Of a stretch of DNA of 64,000 nucleotides, positions 49,671-62,311 are shown piece after piece (the stretch's first letter is position 1; each line of letters starts with the position of its first letter). A model generated the notes under the pieces. The model was not told the origin of the DNA and did no database searches. It saw only the letters and a program-made list of their open reading frames with translations. A program made the position numbers and the translations under genes. This DNA is from Solea solea (lineage: Eukaryota > Chordata > Actinopteri > Pleuronectiformes > Soleidae): positions 13,884,131 through 13,948,130 of the forward strand of contig NC_081146.1 in NCBI RefSeq assembly GCF_958295425.1, written 5' to 3'.

Positions 49671-50023
49671 CTAGAGCTGAAACGACAACTAAATTAATAA
49701 ATAGTCAACTATTCTGATAATCGATTAATCAGTTTGAGGGTTTTTTCATTATTAAAATAAGATGTTTGATTGTTTCAGCTTCTTAAATGTGAATATTTTC
49801 TGGTTTCTCTGCTCCATCTGAACAAAGAAATCCTTAAAACTGAATCATTTTGGTTTGCGGACAAAACAAGACATTTGAGATTTGACATCATTTCCAGGTT
49901 TTAAAAACAATAATGGACATTTTTCAACATTTTCTGACATTTTATGGACCAAACGATAAATTGATCAATCGAGAAAATACTCGATTAATCGATTATGAAA
50001 ATAATCGTTAGTTGCAGCTCTAG
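49671..50023 (-). mobile_element. hAT-like nonautonomous element, copy 3
   Basis: CTAGAGCTG at 49671-49679 and CAGCTCTAG at 50014-50022 form exact 9-bp inverted ends. TCAGCTTCTTAAATGTGAAT, TTTTCTGGTTTCTCTGCTCC and TTTATGGACCAAACGATAAA match copy 1. It is the best preserved copy at both ends and has no transposase. Confidence 0.88.
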
Positions 50024-51029
50024 TGTGGACAGGGCATGCGTGAACTGAATGGAGCACAAGCCACACTCACCAAGCAGAAAAAACATTTTGACAGAAACAG
50101 AAGGAGATAGTCATCCGAGCCTTGACCTGGCAACCATCGAACAGACCGACACCCTGACTACCCTGCCCGATGGGCCATTCAGCTGTGAGGCGCTCGAACC
50201 AGACAGGTCCAAAAGGAGCTGTAGCAATGTTTTCTTCTTCTTTGGTAGGGATTCCCTGCGTTCAGACTTGTACTGCCACCCGATGGTAAAGTGGAATACT
50301 ACAGGACCCTGGTGAGCGAGTATACGACAGGATTTATTCATTAACTACTACTTCATTACTTCCACTGCTTTTACTGACCCTTTAATAAACACACGCACAA
50401 ACTCAGTCCACATATCCGCAGCTTGTGAAGCAGCCTCCTGCTGTATTGTTGCATATCCAAAGGTTTTATGATGAGCGTGAGAGGTTTGCCTTTATGAAAA
50501 TCTGTTTCAAGTACATATTTTCATGAAAAAGCTTGGCTGTTTTTGTGCCTTCAGCTCAGCCTAACTGATATTCAAGGTCACAGGAAGAATGGCATGATTT
50601 TCTTGTATGGACAGCTAGATTCCAGGTGGTGAAAAATATTGTTTTGACTATTTTTCTTAAGTGGAATATTTTTTGCTTCCAAATGTGTTAAATAAACACA
50701 TTTTAAATGTTTAAATGTAACACATTTTAACAAAACATTAGAGGTATTAGTTTTGTTTCAAATTATTGGATTTCTTAGCAATACACATTCATTAATTGCC
50801 CGTTACCTTCATAATGTCCGTAAATCCAGAGGAAAACAAAGGAAGAATGTAATTGGTTGATATCAGCAATAACCTTGGTGCAACATTTTTGGACTGAACC
50901 TTCAAAGAAAAATCAGGGCCCTGACTCATTAGTGTGTCAAGTAAAGATGACTGAAATAAACTGTGCTAATGGCCCAGGAGAAACCTGCCAATGTTCCTTT
51001 AATGCAAAGCCAGAGGGCTTTTGAGAACT

Positions 51030-51270
51030 AACTGGACAACGCTGAATTTATTTTCTGATGGGGATAAAATTAACTCGATGGGGGGGGAGAAAAAAGTCAA
51101 TCTAATTTGGCTTTAACAGGTCCAAATGAAATTAATATGCAACTTAATGAAACTAATACAGTGAATCAATTTGAACACGAAATTGAATTTTCATAGGTAA
51201 TCCCAGGTGAAACATTATGCCAAGCTGTTGTGTGGATTTGCATTGATAAAGAGAGGGGAACAGTACAGTA
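51030..51270. promoter_or_regulatory. Candidate intronic enhancer with octamer motif
   Basis: This repeat-poor AT-rich block contains a perfect POU octamer ATTTGCAT at 51236-51243, an ATATGCAA near-octamer and several AATTAA-type cores. The context of a known SOX4-regulating host gene makes an enhancer plausible. It is inferred from motifs only. Confidence 0.2.
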
Positions 51271-51792
51271 GGTTTATCTGCGAGGACCAGGCTAAAATCA
51301 CCCTGTGCGGTGTAATTTGAAATTTAACTATGAATGTGAACATAATGGATGACTGTGGTATAAAGAAGTCAAAAGGTCACCCTCTGTGTCTTCTGTTCTG
51401 CTTCGTAGAAAAATACACTTCATCTCATGGACCTAATTTCTGTTTATAATTGTGCTAAGAGGAAGCAATGTGTCGACATGTTCACCTCTGGCATCCACAT
51501 AAGAGCGCTAAACCTGCCCCACCGAGAGCGTGATCTCTGACCACATCTATTCACACTCGCTATTATGCTCAGTGAGGCATTCTACAGAGATGAGAACATC
51601 GAAGCTGTGCTTAAAAAATGGTTAGCATGCTTTTTGTTTGTTTGTTTGTCTGTCTTGTTTATCCTCTTGGCATCTGATAGTAAAATAAGTACAGAAGCTT
51701 TCTTTGTCCATATTTGGCTCTAATGCTCTGGTGGTCGCTGAGCTGAGGCAGGGAAAATTAAGGAATCAGTCACATTTTTTAATGAGGATTGC

Positions 51793-51823
51793 ATATATAT
51801 ATATATACACATATATGTGTGTG

Positions 51824-51865
<42 letters not shown>

Positions 51866-51912
51866 ATATATATATATGTATATATATATATATTTTGTGT
51901 GTGTGTGTGTGT
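51793..51912. repeat. TA-rich tract with TG end
   Basis: TATATA runs of about 10 to 40 bp are separated by CACATATATGTG, ACACAA and GTATAT, then a TG run follows at 51896-51912. It is self-complementary and cruciform-prone. Confidence 0.92.
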
Positions 51913-54471
51913 AAAACATAAAAACATTAAAAATAGAATACATTAAGAGATTCAACATGTGTATAATGTATAATTTAAGATGTTAACACTGTCCTTGAAT
52001 TATTTAAACTATATTTTAAACTTCACACACAGCAGCATGACATTAACTTGACATTTGGCAAAAGAAATAAAGAGAAAAAATGACAGGAAAGGGAAGAGAG
52101 TGCTTAAACACATCCATTTAAGCACAACTCTCTCTCTCCCACACACACAACCCAAAAAAATGGCAACAAATATGAGACCCTAAAGGCCACACACAGAGGT
52201 ACTCCAAATTAATGGTTTCAAATAATATTCACATCTGACGCAGAGGCCATCTGAGGAACAACTGCAACTGATGTTGTGCATGTGTGAGTCTGAGAGTCAG
52301 ACAATGACCCCTCTGTTTCATCAGCTGACAAATGTCACCAATGATGTCACTACTACCTCAGAGGAATATTTAAAGCAGATCATCTGAAGCGGAGCACATA
52401 AAGGACATATTCAGTCTTCTGAATAGCACGTACACATTTGTGCATGCACACACACGCACACATAGTACGAAGACCATGTCAAATTAGTGACACTAAACTC
52501 GCACAAAAGCACACAGTAAGCTCGGATTTACGTAACACCAATGGTATTTGGGGGAATATGTCAACAGCCGATCCAGCCAGGCAACATACTGTATAAAGAG
52601 GGATTTATTCGTGGCCAGCCTGACCCTTTTGAAAAAACAACATCAAGTTCATCTGGATCAGATACAGACCCCCTGCTAGAGGAAGGCAGGCATCTGTATA
52701 TGCAAGCCACAACATAACAACAAAACAAAGAGAAACGCAGAAAGACAAAAACACACAGTAATAAAAAGTCAGACACGTGCAATTTAAAAAGTAAAAGAAG
52801 GACTGACTACAAAAGGGATGCACAGAGTCTGTGGAAGAGCCAGAAACAGACCGTGCCTGCATTTATTGTAAGTAGCTTTTATTACCAACAAAACCAGGAA
52901 TAAACCTCATACAGCTCTGGTGGCTGATTACAGGAAATAGCTTACCAGGAAGACATGAATAAGACTTCAAAAAGAGTGCTTAAGATGTACACTGTGGCTG
53001 TTCTTTTAAAATGTTTTGTTTTGGTTGTAAAAGTCAAACGTTGCATTTTCAAACGTGCGGATTCAATTTTCACCAGATGTGTCAGTTTATTTTAAAAACT
53101 GACACTTTCTAATATTAGATAAAGTCTCTTCTACAAAGAGCTCTCACACTGCAGCACTGCAGACTACAAACATCTAACACACAATGCCTTTTTGAATTAA
53201 GACTGGCTGTAACATAAGCTAGGAAAAAAAAAAGCTATAACATGAAGTTGTTAAAAATGTGGGGACGGCAAAGTGTGAGAGCATGATTTAATATAGTTGC
53301 TCTTTATTGTGTGTAATGGACGCTTGCTTGTAATCTATGAATTTCAAGACAAAGGTAAATGGATGGCAGCAAGACAATGCATTTACAGCATCACTATCAC
53401 TCCCGATATAATCATAAAAACACCTACTCTGGTCATATCACAGTAATAAATAATAGGCCGGGACCTGAAAACAGGTCACAGCCTTGTTGTTGGCGGGTCA
53501 CTGTGTTACAGAGACAAGAATGCTGCTGTAATTAGCCCATAAGGTTCAAGGACACTAATGGAAAGTCCAGCAAAACAATGAAACCCTTCAACAGAAAGTT
53601 ATGTACAGAGAGACGATGCAATGCTGACAACAAACTGATTCGTGACAGCTCGGGCTTGTTTTCATGAGCGTTATTTTAAAAGCGTCAGGACATTTCCACA
53701 GAAACAAAGGTTTTTTTTATTATTATTTCGACAAAGAAAGCTTGAGCCCTAAAGCTAAATCAGTGCTATGTCCACAAGTTGTTTTCTTCATTATATACAT
53801 TATATATAAAACCAGTAATGTGTGGACCTTGAGGACATGCAGGCAGGTGATTGATGGATTATCATCAGTTGAGGCCCAGCACAGGAGAATTAGTCAGTCG
53901 TAACCCTTTTTAACTGGCCCACCGAGGATAGAGCATGTGGGTTGGTACGGAAAAACAAATCGGTAAACAATGTGAAATTAGCCCATAAAGTGAGTGAGTG
54001 CCAGTACATTTATCTGTCTTAAATATAATTCTGTGTTTTTTTTCTGAACCATAACAAAGCAAAATCACACCAAACATACAGTAAGTGTTCTTGCACAAAG
54101 AACAGCAAAAATAAGAGAACTGTAACAGAATAATACAGAATAGTACAACTACTGTTGGAAATTACGAAGAACTTAATTCGATTTTATTTTACAGAGCCTG
54201 CACAATCTCTTATTCTGCCTTAGTATTGTGTATAAAAACAAATTAGATGGGGGACAGGAACATTGTTGTTCTGACAAACGGATGTCTGCCATCATGACAG
54301 ACACAGACACTGTGTTTGTGGCACACGTCAGGCCTCTGATTCCATAACACAAGCATGCTATGTACAATCACACACGGAGGCAGAAAATACGCAGGCTTGT
54401 TCGGCTCGGTGTAAATGAGGAAAAGGCAGCGAAACGTCACTTTAAACTGAAATACAGCAAGGACTCTGTGT

Positions 54472-54500
54472 AAAAAAAAAATAAAAAATAAAAAATAAAA
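54472..54500. repeat. AAAAAT simple repeat
   Basis: Four A-runs are separated by single T. It is a short A-rich microsatellite. Confidence 0.85.
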
Positions 54501-54924
54501 AGAACTCATGTTGTTTCCGTCGTATTTCGCGATGGACGTGAAATTGAAGCGGAAACAAAATGCTGCACACATGCCGAGTATTGATTACGGCACTATATGC
54601 ATACACATGCACAAACCCTCACACACATAAACACACACATCTCAAACAAACCATGTGAAATTGATAAAATTAGGTGCACAGAGGGGCTCTGTTTAAGTGG
54701 TTGTGCAAAGAGAGGAAAGGGCACACATGGTAAACTAGTCTAACACACACACACACACACACAGTGTTGTACAGCATTTTTCGTGAAGACACTCGCATAC
54801 GTAATACATTCCTTAGCCCATTACACCTTAAAAATCACAAGTAAATGCCTTAATGTCACCGTAAACCTAAAACCAAGCCCTTTTAATGTGTTTTTTTGGT
54901 CCTCACAAATACGTATGCACAACT

Positions 54925-54957
<33 letters not shown>

Positions 54958-55048
54958 CAGAAAGGCAGGAAAGCAGTGAAATTTAATCCACAGTAAAAAG
55001 CTCCATATTTTATGAGGTATGTTTTCTGTTAGTGTGTCTGTGTCCTAC

Positions 55049-55169
55049 CCAGTGTTAATGGAGATGATTTCAATGAGAGGGTTTCTTCTGATTTTGGGCA
55101 GGTCCAGTCTAGCTCCTCCCAGCCTCCGGCCTGCATCTTTCTTCTGACCTAACAGGCGAACTGAGTGAC
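55049..55169 (-). CDS. cdkal1: cdkal1 coding exon (linker into radical-SAM domain)
   Basis: This 121-nt exon completes the split Gly codon and encodes 39 residues beginning [18 protein letters not shown] and ending IEIISINT, then two bases of the next Gly. It corresponds to about residues 173-213 of human CDKAL1. The basic stretch with [17 protein letters not shown] is the typical linker, and IEIISINTG is the first strand of the radical-SAM barrel, directly before the cluster-binding cysteines. The acceptor reads TTCTCAG before GTCAC and the donor reads ACTGG followed by GTAGGA. The incoming phase is 1 and the outgoing phase 2, matching both neighbours. The first 20 intron bases after the donor contain several ACAC steps. 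No in-frame stop or indel is seen. Confidence 0.96.
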
Positions 55170-58100
55170 CTGAGAACATAGAAGAAAAAAAAGAGCAACT
55201 TTACATTGTATGCTAACCTCAAACTAAAACAATTCCCATCAGTTACTATTTCCTGTGGTTTACTTGTTAAGATGACAGTGTAAGCATTTTCAACAAAGTG
55301 AAATATGGTTTTAACCCAGTTAAACTGGAATAACATAAATTCCTTAACTCCATCTGACAAATAAACAAAAAGAGAAATCTGTAGTTTGGCTGGTGTGATA
55401 ATAGAGGTGTGGTACAAAATCTAAAGATATGATAATACCGCCGGAATAAGTCAGAGGAATGACTGCTGCAAGGTTTTTTAAAAAGACAAATGAAGAGTTG
55501 GGGGAAAATATTTCATTAAAACAATAACCAATTGAAACAGGAACATCTTGTGTCTCCTACCACTCAAATTCCCCAATTGTGCAACAATGTGCAAAAGTAT
55601 CGTTACACTATTTATTACATATTATTGTTTTAGCAATGCTATGATGACCATAGACTCCAATTATTTGTCAATCACATAATTGGAATACATCCAGAAAATA
55701 ATAGGGAAACACCCTTACACAAACAACAGCATGGAAACTGGAGTAGAACCCTAATTAATGTTATCGGTAAAACGTACAGGTTACATAAGACCAAAGTTGA
55801 GCCACATTTTTCCAATCCAAACGCTAATAAGCACAGAATTTGACTGACACTGTCTGCACATTACTTTTTTTTTGTTTGTCCATCACCTTTTCTCCTTTCT
55901 GACTCTTTGACATGGGGGAAACCAAACATCAGATGTAAAGGCTGCCGTGGCATCCACAAATTAGAAATCTCTATCTCGCTCTTCAACATCCATGTTCTCC
56001 TTAGCCATTAACACAGGTATCTGCCATGTCCGCTATACTAAATCTGTCTATCTGTATGTCCACCATCTGTACGGTGATTGAAACCTTTGTTTCCTGTGAT
56101 ATTGTACAAACTGACAAAACTGTAACTTCCTGTTGTGATCTGTTCTTGTCCAAAAACAAGAGCCATAACATCCTGAGACATGCACAAATACATTCACATA
56201 CAACTTCCCACCCACACAAACCTCTAGCACCAGCTTTCCACATAACATCCACCTCTTGTTAGCTAAATGAAAGGCTTGATTTCCCACGTGCAATAAATGT
56301 GGCTGTAGCATGGACTGGATACGGGACGAATGGGAGCGACATAAAAGTGTGGACGTGTTTATCAACACAGGAAGAAATTAACTGGTCTATCTGTGCAGGA
56401 AATGGCATAAGAAGCAAACGTCTGTCACCACATCCATTTAAAATCAATTAAGAACAAGCGTGAACATACACAGTGTGAAGTGGGGCAATAACCTGATATT
56501 CTTGCTTGAGTAAACTCTGCTGATATAACCAACATTTTTAATAGAGTTGAAACATATTAAGGATTTCGACATGGCTATTTTGTTCGAAATGTACAAAATG
56601 CAAATTGATGAATCTAAAAAAATATCACTCAGTGAATTAAACTGAGTGTTACAGAACCAAATTGAAATTTATAACCAAGTCTTCAAGCTAAAAGCTCAAG
56701 ATGTCCAGCATTTGGTATGTAGGAAATGGGACGCAGGAGTCTCTCCTTCCCAAAGGACTAATAGGCGACCAGCCAGAGATGTGCAAGAAGGAGCCGCTGA
56801 GGGATGGAATTGTCTCCCTGTTTTCATCCACTTTACATGGGTCTCCTGGGAGGGTGGGCTCAGGGCAGGAAGCATGGCTATCAATTGGTAGATAAAAATG
56901 ACAATCTGCCCCAGAGGAGGACAAAGAGCCAATCGGTGAGGCGTGACTGGTCGTAATATCCCAGTACAAGCGAGAAAATGAGAAAACTTCCCTCGTGGAA
57001 AACAGCTGGGACTTGGAGCGTATTTGTCCATCTTCTCCTCTGGCCAGCTGTCTGTCTGACTTTGGTTGTGGAAAAATGAAGTGCAATTCTCTCTAAACTC
57101 TCTGTGGATTCATTGACTAATATCATTCATATGTTCTTTAACAGAGTTGCATCTGCTCCTCAACTGCTGTTTTAAATATTTGATCACATGTATGTACATT
57201 AAACAAATATAGTTTGTATTTAAAACAGACAAATAATACCAACGATAAAGACTAAATTATCTATAGTTTAAAGGCTGAAAGAGATCATAATGCACCAATG
57301 TCTAATTAAAATACTTGTGAAATCAGAAATTAGTTTTTGACCTTGATAATTCTGTGAGTTATATCATCTTACACCCACCCATTTGATACAATCTAAAAAT
57401 CCTATATATCGCATGCTACACTATGCACAGACTAAAAACTAAGTTGTGTTGCGGGCTGCTTATTGCTTTTTTATGGAAAACGAAAACCATTCCAATTGCT
57501 TGAAAAGGCTAAATGGTAAATACATTGGCAGAAATGTGTTTCAGCTTTGTAGTTTAAAAGGAGTAAAATAACCATATCAGACTAATACTGGTGTCTGTAA
57601 AATATCACTGTTGCGATATCAGTATTGTATTTTAATGGTGCAATTAGACACGCTTAAATAAAGGGTTCACAGTGCATGATCACTCTATTACACACACACA
57701 CAGGGACCCACTTCAGCATCCCTCCTTCTCCTCTTCTTCATCAGTTAAATACAGGTTAAATGCTGGTGCACTTTCTCATCCTGTGCAGTGTGATGGAGTT
57801 TGTGATGGGACAGAAAATTGGTGGACGGCGTAGGCAGAGGGTTCACCGGTCCATGACCACACTACTGTCCCTCACTAAATGGTTCTTACTGCACCCGTAG
57901 ATGATCTGCTCGCACACCTTCACCTCATGCACACGCAGAAGTAATATCATTTTTACTGGAATCCTTTTATTTATAAGGCTCTGAAAAGGTCACTATTGTT
58001 TTGCCAATCAGCCCTGGTCATCAAACCGTTTTTTGTTGTTGTTTTTGACGTGTTACATGTTGCACAGGTACAAAGCGCTTGCTTCTAAAGCGCAATGGAC

Positions 58101-58838
58101 TTATGTAACAATACACAGCACGCTTTTTTAAATGAAATCCTCCTTTTGGATTCTTGAGAAATATGATTTTAAACCTTCCGACTACCATCTGCAACTATTT
58201 TATTAACTGAAGTGTAAATGAAGGTCACCCCTTATAAAGCATAAATAAAGTTTGTATGTGTTGTTGTTTCTGATGGTTCAGCTGTTGGAACATAACAATA
58301 CACATACCTAATAGCTTACAAAGCCGTGTGTGGACAAAGCAATTTCTAGGGTGCTTCTGAATTTTCTGGTGGTTTTCAAAATTATGAGATTGGCCACTCT
58401 CATACCCCCCTCTTCTCTCTCTCTCTCGCTCTCTCTAAAAAAAACTCCACAGGACCCGTGTGGACATAACTGCCACCCAGACCCAAAATCCCACTACCAG
58501 CATGAATTCACCCCAGGAGTGTACCAAAAGAAAAAATCAATTTCAGGGCATTTGTGACCAAGAAAAGGGGAAAAAAAAAAAAAACAAAGAATACTGCCAT
58601 AATTGCCATCACAGTGACAGAGTTTAGAGAGAGACAGTTGCTGTGATGGACAATTAAACATCACTCACTGGCCTACTCATTTCTCCATGCATTTCCCCTC
58701 CAGTCTCTCTCTCCTTTGTTCATATATCTCCTTCATAAATACAAACCAACATAAATCCTTCCATCCTCTCATAACTGCCCATCATAGCATGGAAGGAAAA
58801 AAGAAGGGAGGGGAAGTGAGCGTAGATGGATGCAAAGG

Positions 58839-58931
58839 TTGATGGATGGATGGATGGATGATGACAGGGGGAAAAAAAAAAAATACATCACAGATGAAAG
58901 ATGTACTGGACGGCCAGATGGATGGATGGAT
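58839..58931. repeat. GATG tetranucleotide runs
   Basis: Two blocks of GATG units (58839-58862 and 58915-58931) flank a poly-A stretch at 58871-58883. Confidence 0.85.
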
Positions 58932-59167
58932 CACAGAGGTAGGGAGCTAAAAGGATGACCCATTGACCTGTGTCTGATGTCTCATAAGTGGAAGGTCTTG
59001 TTGTGCTCGCTGGTTTGATTGTAAAGCACCGGGCGGGATAAAGGGGGATAGAAGTAAAGTGGAAAGAAGGGATAGGGTTGGCAGATGAGGAGGAGAGGAG
59101 TGTGGTGCTTGTCATTTATCCGTCTAATAGAACAGGTTATTGGATATATACGATCATCTCAGTAGAA

Positions 59168-59546
59168 ACTGTTGCAACTAACGGTTATTTTCATTATCGA
59201 TTAATCTGTCGATTATTTTATCGATTAATCGATGAATCGTTTGGTCCATAAAATAACAGAAAACCATTAAAAAAATGTTGATCGGTGTTCGTCAAACCTG
59301 GAAATGATGATGTTCTCAAATGTCTTGTTTTGTCCACTAACCAAAATGATTGACTTTTAATGATTAATTTGTTATCCAGAGCAAAGGAATGAAGAAAATA
59401 TTCATATTTAAGAAGCTTAAACAATCAGAAATTTTGTTTTAATCATGAAAAAAGCTTCAAACCGATGAATCGATTATCAAAATAGTTGTAGATTAATTTA
59501 GTAATCAATGAATAATCGTTTCATCGATTAGTGGTTTCAGCTCTAT
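59168..59546 (+). mobile_element. hAT-like nonautonomous element, copy 4
   Basis: CTGTTGCAACTAACGGTTAT opens the copy and GTGGTTTCAGCTC closes it. TCGATTAATCGATGAATCGT, TTTGGTCCATAAAATAACAG and TATTCATATTTAAGAAGCTT match the family in plus orientation. It is noncoding. Confidence 0.85.
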
Positions 59547-62218
59547 TGATTTTCTTTATAAACGTCAGTGGAATCACGTTTGATGGTAAAAAAGCTCAGA
59601 TGCACATCACATATATTACTTGGTAATTCTACACACTGCCTTAATGCAAATATATGAAAAGAAACCTTCCTTTAAAATGCTATACAAAGTGCTTCGACGC
59701 TTGACAATGAAGAGCTGCACGACAGACCTTGCACTCGTCACTTTCAGATGAAAAGTCACTGAATAATATTTTAGTGAACCTCCTCGTAACTTTAAAAAAA
59801 AAAAAAAAGTGAATGCCTCAACTCGCTTCTGACTATCAGCTCTTTATTCGCTCTTCCTCGTGTCTTGGCACGTTTCTATTCAAACAGCGTCTTTATATTC
59901 GTGCTGCCACATTTATACACAGTGTTTCTACTTGAGAAATAAGGACTGAGAGGTTATATGGAATCAGTATAGCCTCTGATCTGTAGTTAAGCAGATACAT
60001 TAGCCTGTCTGACCCATTCAGCCCCCCAGTTTCTATGTCACACCCAAACATTGAGAAAGTTAAATAAAAGATACAGCGACACAAAGAAGGGACATAAGAT
60101 GACTCTGCAATCATCTCAAAAGTGAATAACACATTTTCTAGGCTTTGAATGTTTGCAAAGATGTATTTTCTTTCTCTGCATCTACTCTGATTATTAAATA
60201 ATCAGACATGATCGTTTCTCTATGAAAATGTGTTTGCCGTTAGTCATAAAGTCTACATCTGGCACAGCTCGAAAAGACAAAAAAAAACAGTTACAACAGA
60301 AACAAACAAACAGAACTACCCATAAAATCACTGATTCTGCTTAGTGGCAAGCAACACAAGAGTGGGCAGTAGTTTTACTGTGCGACTGTATAAATGTAAG
60401 TACTGTGTGCATCCTCAGCGATCCAACCCAAGATAACCTAATAATAAAAACATGCGGTGGTATTTACAAGAGGCAGTAATTTGAGCTTGATGTTGATAGA
60501 TGCACTATTTATTGTAGTGAGTTAGCCTTACGCGGTGACAGTTGTTAAGTTCTTTTTGAGCCAGAATAAATAGGCTCATGCCTCAAGAACCAAGGTCATA
60601 AAAGCATACTAGTACTCATTTGGAAAAGAGACCTGCAAGCGGTTTTTGGTGCAGCAAAGAACGGTGTCTATTAGCAATTCACTCAAGTAAGTATTTTAGT
60701 AGCCATTACAACAGGCAAATCCCAGAGCTTAAAGGTTTATGTGCAGGCCTCCGAGCTGAAATAACAGTTCTCAGTTTATACGAGGTCATAAAGAACTGTA
60801 ATGATACTGGGGGAAATTAGTTTCCATGGAGGGGGCAAAGGATGAAGGAAAATAGCAGTCGAGGAGAGAAGAAGGGAAGGCGAGATGACGCTGAAATATT
60901 TTGAGATGCAAGTGGAAGAGAAATACTTTGAAAAATCAGAGCACACAAAGAGAGGGGATTAATTCACTGTGTGTGTGTGTGTGTGTGTTGATGACACATT
61001 GTAAAATGAATCCTCAGTTCAGCTGTCCTTCATTAAAGTGAAGTCTTCAGTGCAAAATAGTCCCTCACGCGCACGCACGCACACACACACACACACATGC
61101 ACTCATATACTGTGTAAACTCAATCTGTTCTTTATTAGAGAACAGCTGGGGGTGAATGACAGCTTGACTGGACACTCTCACACTGTAAACTCTCTCTGAC
61201 CTTCATTAAACTATTAAGTGCGGTGGTTCGCTAACCGTTTAAATGGATGACCTAATCACTGCCATGTGAACGTGTCCTGCTGTGAGCCTCTCAGACAGAG
61301 AAGACCACTTAACAAGCTACTCAGACAGAAAGACGGACAGAATTAAAAAAAAACACCCCACAACACTTTGCTTTTAAATACACATCACTCCTAATCACTA
61401 ATCGTACATGTGTGTACTTTTTTCATTAAAATTGCCATCCTTAGGACCATGAAAAAAGTAGTAAATCAAGTTGCCCCATTATTAGAAATGTTCACAAAGA
61501 CATCTTGTAGAAGGGGTCTGAAATTAACTCTTTTTTTTTTTTAAACTTACTGGGCAAGGTGGCTGATGGATATTATACCATATAATTTACAGGCTAAAAA
61601 ACATTAACGGGTCTTTAATGTCAAACATCTGTTCCTTCTTTAACTAAAATTACATTATGTCAAATAAACCCTTAAAAAGTCACACCGAAATTTGAATAAA
61701 GTCTGTAATTAAAGTGGAAATAAATTCATCAAAATCAATACTTCAGTGACAAGAGTCTAACTGAGCTCAGACGCAGATCTTTGATTACACATTGTGCATT
61801 GTTTTGTTTCACAGTACAAACTGATACAAACAATAATCTGCAGACAGTCTTGTGAGATTTACTCAAATTCAATGTCTGGCCAGAGTCACTTTAAAGCCCC
61901 CGTCGTAGATGTCTGATCTTTGAACAATGAAAGCCAATAATGCCTCCCAATCAAAGGTTTTAAACACTTTTAATAATTCACAGTCATCGTTTTTAGATAA
62001 TGTACTCTTCTGCAGGAAGCCCATTTCTTCCTCCAATTGATAGTCACTCTCAGTCTTTGTATTCTGTCAATACGTGGAGCGACTACTTTACTGAAAATCA
62101 TTCATACATGGAGCTGACTCAAGAACTTCATTTCCCATTCCAATAATAAAAGGATTCACATTCATTCATTAGTTGATCAATGTGTTGCTGCTCATTCACT
62201 CATACAATTATTGCTTAT

Positions 62219-62250
62219 GTGTGTGTGTGTGTGCGTGCGTGTGCGCGCGT
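62219..62250. repeat. TG tract beside exon donor
   Basis: The TG/CG alternating tract lies 12-43 nt into the intron that follows the 49-nt exon. In the transcript it is CA-rich. Confidence 0.93.
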
Positions 62251-62262
62251 ATGCTGAAATAC

Positions 62263-62311
62263 CTTTAACTGCCTCGTCCACTACTTCCACCACTCGATCA
62301 ATCTGCTGGAC
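62263..62311 (-). CDS. cdkal1: cdkal1 coding exon (first of five in window)
   Basis: This 49-nt exon encodes 16 residues, VQQIDRVVEVVDEAVK, plus the first base of a Gly codon. It matches the segment VQQIDRVVEVVEETIKG of vertebrate CDKAL1, about residues 157-173 of the human protein as I recall it. This is the end of the N-terminal UPF0004 domain, just before the linker to the radical-SAM domain. On the minus strand the acceptor is TGTATTTCAG before GTC, and the donor is AAAG followed by GTATTT. The upstream junction is phase 0 and the downstream one phase 1, which joins in frame to the exon at 55049-55169. The exon is very short, and a TG tract (CA-rich in the transcript) begins 12 nt into the downstream intron. 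The identification is firm because the next four exons follow in order. Confidence 0.95.

Larger units (their letters stand above)
38203..55048 (-). other. cdkal1: cdkal1 intron, 16,846 bp
   Basis: This is a complete GT-AG intron. Its repeats include a dispersed element with a perfect inverted repeat (38405-38590), a CA/TG pair (39808-40026), LINE2-like tail and other fragments (40795-41165), TG-associated repeats (42565-42812 and 45285-45472), two hAT-like elements (45473-45770 and 49671-50023), a GA/GT compound microsatellite (44843-44923), poly-A (46074-46094), an AT tract (51793-51912) and CA runs at 41499-41519, 49218-49232, 54740-54763 and 54927-54951. Repeat-poor stretches at 46190-46450, 47560-47812, 48090-48260, 48430-48910 and 51030-51270 may be regulatory; the remainder shows nothing I can name. 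Confidence 0.9.
55170..62262 (-). other. cdkal1: cdkal1 intron, 7,093 bp
   Basis: This is a complete GT-AG intron. It contains one hAT-like element (59168-59546), CA/TG runs (60968-60988, 61068-61097, 62219-62250), GATG tetranucleotide runs (58839-58862 and 58915-58931), a poly-A run near 59792-59807 and a CT run near 58412-58436. The part at 56650-57100 is free of recognised repeats and open in several frames on both strands, but shows no family signature. The rest shows nothing specific. Confidence 0.9.

Noticed and set aside
50049..50315. 88-codon plus-strand frame after the third hAT-like copy
   Set aside because: No family resemblance, and it contains a poly-Phe run from a T-rich patch; probably chance.
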